Positions 48,601 through 57,722 of a DNA stretch of 64,000 nt are shown in pieces; position 1 is the first letter of the stretch, and each line of letters starts with the position of its first letter. The position numbers and the translations under genes were made by a program. The stretch covers positions 15,719-79,718 of the forward strand of contig PMLJ01000029.1 of assembly GCA_003158855.1 (NCBI GenBank), written 5' to 3'. The notes beneath the pieces are model-generated. The model did not search any database and was not told where the DNA came from. It was given only the letters and a program-made list of their open reading frames with translations. This stretch comes from Acidimicrobiaceae bacterium (GTDB taxonomy: Bacteria > Actinomycetota > Acidimicrobiia > Acidimicrobiales > RAAP-2).

Positions 48601-49633
48601 CAACGAGGTGCGCAGCTTCCTCATATCGAGCGCGTGCTTCTGGCTCGACGAGTACCACATTGACGGACTGCGCCTCGACGCAGTCGCGTCGATGTTGTAC
48701 CTGGACTACTCGCGCAAGGCGGGCGAGTGGGTGCCCAACAAGTACGGCGGACACGAGGATCTCGAGGCGGTCGAGTTCCTTCGCCAGTGCACCACCGAAC
48801 TCACCGAGTCGTTCCCGGGCGTGATCGTCGTCGCCGAGGAGTCGACGTCGTGGCCGGCGGTGACACGACCCGTCTTCGAGGACGGACTCGGCTTCACGTT
48901 CAAGTGGGACCTCGGCTGGATGCACGACACCCTCGACTACCTGTCGCGCGATGCGGTCCACCGCAAATACCATCAGAACGAGCTGACCTTCCGGGGAATC
49001 TACGCCGCGAACGAAAGGTTCATGTTGCCGCTCTCCCACGACGAGGTCGTGCACGGCAAGGGATCGCTGTTGGCCAAGATGGCGGGCGATGATTGGCAGA
49101 AACGGGCGAATCTCAGACTCCTCTTCGGCTACCAGTACACGCTTCCCGGAAAGAAACTCCTCTTCATGGGCGACGAGTTCGCGCAATCCGGCGAATGGGA
49201 CCACGAGCGATCGCTCGATTGGCACCTGCTCGGCGACGTCGGGCACCAGGGCGTGGCCCGTTGGGTTCGCCGTCTCAACGCCCTCTACAACAACAGCGCA
49301 GCCTTGCACCGAGACGACGCCAGCGCCGAGGACTTCGCGTGGTTGAGCTGCGACGACGCTTCCCAGAGCGTGCTCATCTGGCGCCGTGGTTACGGCCCCG
49401 ACGAGCTGGTCATGCTCGCCAACTTCACTCCGGTTCCTCGCGACAACTACCAATTCCCCATCACGTCAGACGGGAAGTGGACCGTCGCGCTCAACAGTGA
49501 CGACCACGACTACGGCGGAAGCGGCTACCTGGCGACGACGGAGTTCCTGTCGTCGTCCGACGTCCACTCCGGGCACGTGCTGCGCGTCTCACTCCCTCCA
49601 CTTTCCCTCGTCGTACTCAGGCGCGAGACGTAA
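45617..49633 (+). CDS. malQ-glgB: Fusion: 4-alpha-glucanotransferase (MalQ) - 1,4-alpha-glucan branching enzyme (GlgB)
   Basis: [26 protein letters not shown]..; MalQ: [55 protein letters not shown]; GlgB from ~47785: [79 protein letters not shown]. Start at ATG 45617 overlapping the glgP stop. Confidence 0.93.
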   Translation: [1338 protein letters not shown]

Positions 49634-51655
49634 GTGTCACCGATCGCGGGGTTCCACCTCCACCTCTACCAACCACCTCGAGAGGACCCCTGGCTCGGAC
49701 TGGTCGCCAACGAGTGGAGCGCCTGGCCGTACCACGACTGGAACGAACGCATCGCAGCGGAGTGCTACCGGGCAATGATCGCCGTTGCGTTGCCGCTGGG
49801 CGAGAACGGGGAGACTGAGCTCGTCGAACCATTGACCCAGAGCAGCGTTGACGTCGGCCCCACGCTGCACCACTGGCTCGAACGCCACTCACCCGACGTC
49901 GAGCGCGCGCTCGGCTATCAAGTCCGCCACGCCATCTCGGGGCCCAGCGCCGTCGCGATCGCCGCGCCGCTCGTGCACGCGATCCTGCCCCTCGCGAACG
50001 CGAAGGACCGCGATCGACTCATCGCTTGGGGAATCGCGGACTACGCCCATCGCTTCGGCACGAGCCCGCTGGGAATGTGGCTGCCAGAAACCGCGGTCGA
50101 TCTGACGACATTGGAGTCAATCGCCCGTCAGGGCATTCGCTACACCGTCCTCATGCCCACCCAGGCCGTGCGCGTACGAGAACCCGGAGGTGACTGGCGT
50201 CCAGTGGACGCGCACTCGCTCGACACGTCGCGGGCCTACCTGGTGCAACTCGGCGAGGGAGAGACCATAACCGTGGTCTTCGGACACGCCGACCTCTCCC
50301 AGCGCGTCGCCTTCGGCGACCTGATCGACGACGGGACGGAGCTCGCGGACATCATGGCGCGAGAGCTCCACGACCGAGATGGCGTGGTTCTGCTCGTCGC
50401 GGACGGCGAGACCTACGGCCACCACCACCGCTTCGGTGATCTAGGCCTCGCCTGGGCACTTCGCCGACTTCAGCGCCACCACAAACTCGAGACCACCCTC
50501 GGCGAATGGCTCGCCACCACGGAGCCGACGTGGGAAGTCGAACTCGCGGACGTGTCGGCGTGGAGCTGCGCCCACGGCGTGGAGCGTTGGCGCAGCGACT
50601 GCGGTTGCGTGACCGGCGAACAGCCTGGATGGCGCCAGGGCTGGAGAGCGCCGCTGCGCGAGGCCCTTGACTGGTTGCGCGAGACCCTAGGCGGCGCGGT
50701 TGACGCCGAACTCGCCCGCCACCTGCGCTCGGTCGACGACGCGCTGCTCGACTACGGAAGGGTGCTCTCGGGTGAGTTGGAGCCCCACGAGTTCGTCACG
50801 ACCCACGCACATCGGCCCCTCGACGCCGACGAGACGAGCAGGGTGCTCGAGCTCTGCGAGGTCCATCGAAACCTTCTGTACAGCTTCACCAGCTGCGCCT
50901 GGTTCTTCGCCGACCCCGCCGAGATTGAAACCTCGATTGTCCTGCGCTACGCCGCCGTCGCCATGGAGATTGGTTCCCGGGCGCTCGATGTGGACCTCGA
51001 GGCGGGGTTCCTCGAGCACTTGGCCAAGGTCCGGTCCAATCGGCCGGGCGTCGAGGGGCGGACCCTCTGGCGACGGGCCTGCGATGCGTACCGCTTCGAC
51101 GAAGCCCTTGTAGTCGCCGGTTTCGCCGCAGAACTGTTCGCGTCGAACGGCACCGCGAGGACGGTTCGGGGATTCTGGCGGATGAGGGCGGAGCCCGTAG
51201 ATGACGACCCGGACGCTCGGCGAATCGTGCTGACGAACACGTTGACGCTCCGTCAAAGCCGGTACCTGACCCGCGTGGAGCGGCTCGGCGAGCTCGGAGC
51301 GGAAATTCACGTAAATGATGCCAACAGTTTCCGAAAGATCGCCCTCGGCGAGCTCGGCAACGACGTGGTGGCTCGGGTGGCGTGCTCGTGGCTCACGGGG
51401 CCGGGCAGCGAGAACTACGAGAGTGCGCTCGACCTGCTCGTCGCACGGCTGCTCGAGCAGCCGGCTGGTAGCGACGAAGCGACGGTACTGGTCGCGCTCG
51501 CCAGTGCGCCGCGGTACGTGACGCCCATCGCGGAGGCCTCCATTCGACGCGCGCTGACGGCCCTCGTCGGACAGGCAATCTCGAGATCCGACATCGACCT
51601 CCTGGCGCCGCTGGCACGAGCCGTGGGCCTGAGTGGAATCGTGGAGACGAACTAG
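49634..51655 (+). CDS. Glycoside hydrolase family 57/DUF3536 protein
   Basis: IAGFHLHLYQPPREDPW; GMWLPETAVDLTTLESIARQGIRYTVLMPTQA; VADGETYGHHHRFGDLGLAWAL. GTG start. Confidence 0.85.
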   Translation: MSPIAGFHLHLYQPPREDPWLGLVANEWSAWPYHDWNERIAAECYRAMIAVALPLGENGETELVEPLTQSSVDVGPTLHHWLERHSPDVERALGYQVRHAISGPSAVAIAAPLVHAILPLANAKDRDRLIAWGIADYAHRFGTSPLGMWLPETAVDLTTLESIARQGIRYTVLMPTQAVRVREPGGDWRPVDAHSLDTSRAYLVQLGEGETITVVFGHADLSQRVAFGDLIDDGTELADIMARELHDRDGVVLLVADGETYGHHHRFGDLGLAWALRRLQRHHKLETTLGEWLATTEPTWEVELADVSAWSCAHGVERWRSDCGCVTGEQPGWRQGWRAPLREALDWLRETLGGAVDAELARHLRSVDDALLDYGRVLSGELEPHEFVTTHAHRPLDADETSRVLELCEVHRNLLYSFTSCAWFFADPAEIETSIVLRYAAVAMEIGSRALDVDLEAGFLEHLAKVRSNRPGVEGRTLWRRACDAYRFDEALVVAGFAAELFASNGTARTVRGFWRMRAEPVDDDPDARRIVLTNTLTLRQSRYLTRVERLGELGAEIHVNDANSFRKIALGELGNDVVARVACSWLTGPGSENYESALDLLVARLLEQPAGSDEATVLVALASAPRYVTPIAEASIRRALTALVGQAISRSDIDLLAPLARAVGLSGIVETN

Positions 51656-51685
51656 GCCGGCCAGCGCGCGGTTAGATTCAATGAG

Positions 51686-53839
51686 ATGAATATGCGATTC
51701 GACGGTTCTCGCGACATGAGTCGCGCGATCGACCGCCTTGCCCGACGGCTCCCAGAACCTCTCGAGGACCTCGCGTGGATCTCCTACAACTACCTCTGGT
51801 CATGGACCCCCGGCGGCCGTGAGCTCTTCCGCACCATCGACGCGCACCGGTTCAACCTGTCGGGGGAGAATCCGGTACGGTTTCTCCTGAATCTTCCCGA
51901 GCGGGACCTTCTGCGTGCCGCGACCGATCGGGACCTTCTGGAACGCCTGTCCCAGGTGGCCCAGATTATGGATGCCAGCATGCAGCGCCCCACCAATCGA
52001 GTGCTTTCGAGCGGACCCGTGGCCTTCTTCTGCGCGGAGTTCGGCGTTCACCAGTCGCTACCCGTGTACTCAGGCGGATTGGGAGTCCTCGCTGGTGACT
52101 TCTTGAAGGAGACTTCGGATCAGGCGCTCGACGTCGTCGGCGTCGGCCTGCTCTATCGCCGCGGCTATCTGCACCAACGCATGAACCTCGACGGCTGGCA
52201 GCACGAGTACTGGCTCGAGGCCAACACCGATCAGCTGCCCGCGGTGCGCGTGCGAGGAGCCGACGGACTCCCCGTGCGAATCACGGTTCCGGTGTGGGAC
52301 GGCGAATTGGCGGCCCACGTCTGGCGCGTCAACGTGGGGCGTACGCCCCTCTACCTCCTCGACGCGGAACTCGAGGAGAACAGCCCGCTGGAGCGCTGGG
52401 TCACGGCGCGCCTCTATGAAGGCTCGCACGAGATCCGATTGGCGCAGTACGCGCTGCTCGGCATCGGGGGCGTTCGCGCCCTCGACGCCATGGGAATCAA
52501 GCCCAGCCTTTTCCACCTCAATGAGGGCCATCCGGCGCTCGCGTCGCTCGAGATCGCCTCGCAGACGTCGAAGGAACTCACTGGCGACCCTCTCGGGCTC
52601 AAGAAGCTGCTCGAGGTGGGGCGCGACAGGTTCGTCTTCACGACCCACACCCCAGTGCCGGCAGGCAACGAGACCTACGGTCCCGACCTGTTCTTCTCCG
52701 TGCTCGGTCGCTCCATTGATCAGATGGGCATCTCGCGCGATGAGTTGAGCTCGGAGAGCCGAATCGACCCCACCTCGACGACGGAGTCGCTGGGCTTCTC
52801 CCCGCTGGCCATCCGGTGCGCACGCTCGACCAACGCCGTGAGCAGACGCCACGGCGAGGTTGCCCGCGGCATGTGGAATCCCCTTTTTCCCAATGCGAAG
52901 TTGGAGGACGTGCCAATCACGCACGTGACCAACGGGGTGCACCTGCCGACGTGGATGGACCCCACCATGCGCGGCTTACTCACCAAGTTCTTCGGTAACG
53001 ACTGGGAGCGCCACGCCGACGACCCGGGTCTGTGGAGTCACGTCGACGAGATTCCGGACGTTGACCTTTGGCGAGCGCGCTGCGACATGCGCCTCCAACT
53101 GGTTGAGATGATCCGCAGCCGCATCGTCGTCGACCGGTTGGGACGTGGCGAGGACGTCGCCCTCGCCGAATCCGCCTTCAGTGCTTTCGATCCCACGCAT
53201 CTGACCATCGGCTTCGCCAGGCGGCTGGCGACCTACAAGAGACTCGACCTGTTGTTCCACGACGTCGACCGGCTTCGCTTGATCATCGACCACGAAGAGG
53301 GCGCCCAGATCGTCTTGGCGGGTAAGGCGCACCCCCTCGACTATGAGGCGAAGACCGTGGCCCAGAACATGTTCGTCGTGAAGCGGGGCCTCGACATCCC
53401 CAATCGCGTGGTCTTCCTCGAGGACTACGACCTGCGAATGGCGCCGCAGCTGGTGGCCGGATGCGACCTGTGGTTGAACCTGCCTCGGCCGCCCCTCGAG
53501 GCGAGCGGCACCAGCGGCATGAAGTCGGCCCTCAACGGTGGGCTCAACCTGAGCGTGCTGGACGGCTGGTGGGGCGAGGGGTACAGCGGACAGAACGGCT
53601 GGGCGATCGACGGTTCGGTGGTCGAGGACGCGAGGGAGCAGGACGAACGCGATGCGAATGCGCTCTACGACCTGCTCGAGAACGAGGTCAAGCCCCTCTT
53701 CTTCTCCCGCGACGCCAATGGCGTGCCGGTAGGTTGGCTGGCCCGGGTACGTGCATCACTGCGGACCCTGGGTCCGCAGTTCAGCGGGGCTCGGATGGTC
53801 AATGACTACGTCGACCAGATCTATCATCCGAGTCACTAA
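51686..53839 (+). CDS. glgP: Alpha-glucan phosphorylase, second paralogue
   Basis: FFCAEFGVHQSLPVYSGGLGVLAGDFLKETSDQALDVVGVGLLYRRGY; LFHLNEGHPAL; NLPRPPLEASGTSGMKSALNGGLNLSVLDGWW. Confidence 0.93.
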   Translation: MNMRFDGSRDMSRAIDRLARRLPEPLEDLAWISYNYLWSWTPGGRELFRTIDAHRFNLSGENPVRFLLNLPERDLLRAATDRDLLERLSQVAQIMDASMQRPTNRVLSSGPVAFFCAEFGVHQSLPVYSGGLGVLAGDFLKETSDQALDVVGVGLLYRRGYLHQRMNLDGWQHEYWLEANTDQLPAVRVRGADGLPVRITVPVWDGELAAHVWRVNVGRTPLYLLDAELEENSPLERWVTARLYEGSHEIRLAQYALLGIGGVRALDAMGIKPSLFHLNEGHPALASLEIASQTSKELTGDPLGLKKLLEVGRDRFVFTTHTPVPAGNETYGPDLFFSVLGRSIDQMGISRDELSSESRIDPTSTTESLGFSPLAIRCARSTNAVSRRHGEVARGMWNPLFPNAKLEDVPITHVTNGVHLPTWMDPTMRGLLTKFFGNDWERHADDPGLWSHVDEIPDVDLWRARCDMRLQLVEMIRSRIVVDRLGRGEDVALAESAFSAFDPTHLTIGFARRLATYKRLDLLFHDVDRLRLIIDHEEGAQIVLAGKAHPLDYEAKTVAQNMFVVKRGLDIPNRVVFLEDYDLRMAPQLVAGCDLWLNLPRPPLEASGTSGMKSALNGGLNLSVLDGWWGEGYSGQNGWAIDGSVVEDAREQDERDANALYDLLENEVKPLFFSRDANGVPVGWLARVRASLRTLGPQFSGARMVNDYVDQIYHPSH

Positions 53840-53909
53840 TCTTCGCTGTGGCCGGTAATGACAAGTCGCTTCACTTCGCAGCAATCCTTCGAGGCCCGCG
53901 TGTCGAGTT

Positions 53910-54749
53910 CTAGACAAACGCGAACTCGGGTCGTTGACCGGACTTGATCTCCTCGCGAACAAGAAACTGCGCCAACGGAAGATCCTCCGCGTGGGTGACT
54001 CCAATGCAGCGCGAATTGGTCGCCAGAACCTCAAAACGCATCGATGTCTCATGCAGGAGATCCCCCACGAATACCGGCAGCAGTACCTCGACGTCTCTGG
54101 TGACGTCGTGCTCATCCATCGCTCGGCGCATCAGGGGCCAAATGGACGGCTGAAAGCCCCAGAGGTTCATCGACACCATGGTCTGGGGATCAAGGAAGTG
54201 CGGCTCCAGTCCGTCGGCGGCGGCGAGCCCGTCTGGAGTGAAATGCACATTGCGTCGCTCGACGATCTCGACGAGATGTCCGTTCACCACCTGGCACGTT
54301 CCGCGTGAAACCGGTAGGTCGCCAACGACCGAATTCTCCAGTTCGAAGCCCACGAGGCAGTTGGTAGCGCTGGTGGCGAGGTGGGTGCTGAGCTTGGTGA
54401 ACGCATCGAGGCCGTAGAGGTCGTCGGCATTGCAGACGCCGAATGGAGTCGACGGGTCCACTTCGGGCTGGGCGGCGAGGACGGCGTCAACCGTCCCGTG
54501 AAGAAACTCCTGAACGGCAAAGGCAACCCGGTGATCGGCTGGCCACATCCGTGCGACGTGCTCCTTGATCTGGGGTCCGGTATCGCTATTGATGACAATG
54601 ACTATTTCGTCGAAGCCCGCGTGCATCGCGTCCGAGGCGAGAAGATCGATCACGCCCTCGCCGTGCTTTCCAATCGGGGCGAGTTGCTTCAGCCCACCGT
54701 ATCGACGAGCTCTGCCGGCCGCCAGGATTACAAGGGTTGGTCCCTCCAT
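53910..54749 (-). CDS. Sugar nucleotidyltransferase-like protein
   Basis: TLVILAAGRARRYGGLKQLAPIGKHGEGVIDLLASDAMHAGFDEIVIVIN: nucleotidyltransferase N-terminal signature. Confidence 0.85.
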   Translation of the reverse strand: MEGPTLVILAAGRARRYGGLKQLAPIGKHGEGVIDLLASDAMHAGFDEIVIVINSDTGPQIKEHVARMWPADHRVAFAVQEFLHGTVDAVLAAQPEVDPSTPFGVCNADDLYGLDAFTKLSTHLATSATNCLVGFELENSVVGDLPVSRGTCQVVNGHLVEIVERRNVHFTPDGLAAADGLEPHFLDPQTMVSMNLWGFQPSIWPLMRRAMDEHDVTRDVEVLLPVFVGDLLHETSMRFEVLATNSRCIGVTHAEDLPLAQFLVREEIKSGQRPEFAFV

Positions 54750-55007
54750 GTTTTCGACCGTACCACGACCTCGATGACTTCACATCCACTTCGAGCCCCT
54801 TCCATCAGGGAATTGCCCCCCATCGAGCGACATCATCGCCGTAGGTTTCAACGAGGGCTACGGCGACCGAGGCGGGCCGGATCGTGCGAGAGACGACGTA
54901 GCTGCATGTGGCCACGGCGACCACGTACGCACTCTCGTTCGCTCCGCGCCAGACGACTGGCTCGTCACTCTCAACTGGTCGTTCAACCGTCACGAAGCGC
55001 GACGCGA

Positions 55008-55610
55008 TCAGTCATTCTCCAGGGTGTACTCCCACGTGACGGCCGGACGCTTTCCATCCGGGGCCCACGCGATGCTCCCGGTCCCAGTCGCCATGATCAC
55101 CGAGACCTCGATGGACGCTGGCTTGGCTGATGATGCGAGAACCCGCGTGGTGCCGCCGACGAAGGCCCTTGGATAATAGACGTTGCCGTTACCGTCGATG
55201 ATTCCAAAGTCGCGGGGCCGCAGGGCCACTACGCCGGTCGTCTTTGCGAACGTGATGGTGAACGTCGCCCTCGTGACCGGGGGGGGAGGCGTGACGAAGG
55301 GAGGGGTCTGCGGTCCCGACATGGTCACCAGGGTCGAGGCGCCATCGACGATCACCTTGAAGGTGCTGCCGCCGATGCCGAGCTGCGGGTGCTGGACCGT
55401 GGCGCTGACGATTCGGTTCGTTGGAACACTCGAGCGCGGCAGCCAGCTCGGAAGTCCGCCGTACGAATCGAGATTGGACTTGCTCGACTCCCTCATCCCC
55501 ACGAACGCCGTCAACGAGATGACGACGACCGACGCCATGACCACGACGAGCCGCGCACGGGAGCCGAGCACGTTTGCCCGGCTCCCCCTCGCGCGTCGAT
55601 CGGCACTCAT
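55008..55610 (-). CDS. Membrane-anchored hypothetical protein
   Basis: Single N-terminal TM (LVVVMASVVVISLTAFVGM) and extracytoplasmic beta-rich region; 25 bp downstream of the phosphoesterase gene on the same strand. Confidence 0.65.
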   Translation of the reverse strand: MSADRRARGSRANVLGSRARLVVVMASVVVISLTAFVGMRESSKSNLDSYGGLPSWLPRSSVPTNRIVSATVQHPQLGIGGSTFKVIVDGASTLVTMSGPQTPPFVTPPPPVTRATFTITFAKTTGVVALRPRDFGIIDGNGNVYYPRAFVGGTTRVLASSAKPASIEVSVIMATGTGSIAWAPDGKRPAVTWEYTLEND

Positions 55611-55635
55611 CGACTTCCCTTACTCCTGACGCGAC

Positions 55636-57543
55636 TCAGCGCCGACGGGTGACCGCGTGGTCGTCCAACGACGAGCCCGTGCACACGTGCTCAGGGCAGT
55701 TGTTGAAGACGTCCGCTCCGAAGGCCTTGAGCCCCGGCTGGGCCGCGAAGCCAATGTGACCCTGTCCGTCGAGTCCCGGCGATGCCTTGGCGACGTTGAA
55801 CAGGTCCTCCATCGTTCGCAACCAGCTGTAGTGGTTGTAGAAGGTCGAGTCCGTCGAGCCCGGCGTGATGTACGGGCTGATCAAGACGCTGCCGACATCG
55901 CCACCACCGGTGGTGGCGTCCGTAGCGTCGAACAGCGGATCTGTCGCGGTCGTCTCGGCCCCCAGGGTGATGCTGGTCACCGGGCCGGTCGCAGCGGCGG
56001 GCAGGCCGTTCACGAAGAGCTCAAATATCCCGTGGGTGGCGCAGGTATTGGAGCACCCGGCACCGTTCGCCTTCGTCGCGACGTCTGGAGTGTCGTCGAC
56101 GATTCCAACGGTGGCGCCCGTGGGGATGCCAACTCCGGTGACGCTGCGACCAACGTCGGTCGCGACGATCGCCTGGTCGTTGACGTAGGTTGAGCCGCTG
56201 TCGGCGCTCGCCGCGTCGGTGCGGGCCGCCGGCGGTGCTCCACCTCCACCCAGGATGATGCCGGGGGTCGACGGGTCGCGGTCGACGTACGCGTTGTCAC
56301 CGGGACCGGGGTAGAGCTGGTCACCGCTCGCGTTCGTGAGCAGCGGCGTGTTCGGCCCGGTCGGCTCCGCGTTGACGTTCTTGCCGTACAGGTTCTCACC
56401 CGCCGAGTCGGCGGCGATCGACGACGCCGCAGTGGCGGGGTCGGCGGTCGAGTTGTTGAAGCTGTTGCCGGTGAAGGTGAACGCCGGGAAGCCCTCGTCG
56501 AAGGCGACGTCGATGAGTCCCCCCTGCTTGAACGCGGGCGACGCCTCGATCTCGGGGATCACGTGCTCGAGGAACAGGTCCGACGCATACAGTCCGCCGG
56601 TGTAGTTAACCGGCGGATTCGGGGTGGTCGCGTTGGCCCAGCCGCCGGAGAGGTTGTTGCCGTGGCAGACCGCGTCGTGCGCGTCCGAGCAGTTATTCGG
56701 AGTGATCCAACTGAACTCCGGCGTCGTCGCCACGCTCTGCAGGTCGTGGTACAGGCCGTTGTTCGGATCGAACGCGTTCGCGATGTGCGCCGCATTGCAG
56801 TCCGTGGTCCCGTTGTCGAGCAGCGAGTCGAACCACGGGAATGGGAAGTGCTTGGGGACGTACTGGTCCGTCGCGTTCGCGGAACCAGGGTTGGCGACCG
56901 GCGTGGTGTCCGGGTTGGCTCCGGGCCCGCCGCACGCGTTGACGTCGTGGGGAGCGGATGCGGTGTCGGTGTTGCCGAGATCCTGTGCGTAACCCTTCCA
57001 CGAGACGCCGGCGGCGTCAAGCTGGTTGAACAATGTCGGGACGCTCTTGGGGTAGACGCACCCCTGGTTCGTGTACGGAGCTCCGCCGGCTTGGAACTGG
57101 CCGTAGTTGGGGCTCGACTTGCTGGTGATCATTGATCCGCTCATTGTCTTGTACGTCGGGCAGTCTTCCTGGTTGTCGACTTCGGGAGCCTGACCCGCGG
57201 CGAGGGCGATGTAGTTGTCAAGGCTGTAGTGACCTGTGCCGTAGTAGTTCGTCAGCAGCGACCCTTGCGATGGAAGGGTCTTCCACAAGTACGTGTTGTT
57301 GTTCAATCCGGTGAACGTGGCGTCGTAGGACTTGTTCTCCAGGATGATGAACCACACGTGCTTGATCGGCGGGAGCGAACTGGAGTCTTTGAAAGACGAC
57401 GCCGACGAGGCTGATGACGCCAGTGACGTTGATACACCCGCCAGTAGCAGAAGCAAGGAAACGAACGCCATGCCGATGGTCGCCAATTTCCGGCCACCAA
57501 CAGCCTTGCGAGTAACTCTCATGTATTTGGTTGTCTTTGTCAT
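55636..57543 (-). CDS. Secreted phosphoesterase (phospholipase C/acid phosphatase superfamily)
   Basis: Signal peptide; PIKHVWFIILENKSYDATF...NYYGTGHYSLDNYIALAAGQAPEVDNQEDCPTY. Confidence 0.87.
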   Translation of the reverse strand: MTKTTKYMRVTRKAVGGRKLATIGMAFVSLLLLLAGVSTSLASSASSASSFKDSSSLPPIKHVWFIILENKSYDATFTGLNNNTYLWKTLPSQGSLLTNYYGTGHYSLDNYIALAAGQAPEVDNQEDCPTYKTMSGSMITSKSSPNYGQFQAGGAPYTNQGCVYPKSVPTLFNQLDAAGVSWKGYAQDLGNTDTASAPHDVNACGGPGANPDTTPVANPGSANATDQYVPKHFPFPWFDSLLDNGTTDCNAAHIANAFDPNNGLYHDLQSVATTPEFSWITPNNCSDAHDAVCHGNNLSGGWANATTPNPPVNYTGGLYASDLFLEHVIPEIEASPAFKQGGLIDVAFDEGFPAFTFTGNSFNNSTADPATAASSIAADSAGENLYGKNVNAEPTGPNTPLLTNASGDQLYPGPGDNAYVDRDPSTPGIILGGGGAPPAARTDAASADSGSTYVNDQAIVATDVGRSVTGVGIPTGATVGIVDDTPDVATKANGAGCSNTCATHGIFELFVNGLPAAATGPVTSITLGAETTATDPLFDATDATTGGGDVGSVLISPYITPGSTDSTFYNHYSWLRTMEDLFNVAKASPGLDGQGHIGFAAQPGLKAFGADVFNNCPEHVCTGSSLDDHAVTRRR

Positions 57544-57722
57544 GAAGCTCTTTTTAGTAAGAGAAGGTTAAGAAGAAACGGTGAGATGGTGAAGAACGCG
57601 AGTCTCTTCTGAGGTGCTTGTGCAACACTTCGGCCGAGGAGTTCAGGAAGCCCGGGCCACGAATGAGAACCTACGGGGAAAGCCGATCGGCCCCCGCCAA
57701 CCAGAGAAGGCCCGGGCCGATC

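Noticed and set aside
47573-49453. 626-aa minus-strand ORF
   Set aside because: Antisense shadow of the GlgB domain in high-GC DNA; no recognisable domain.
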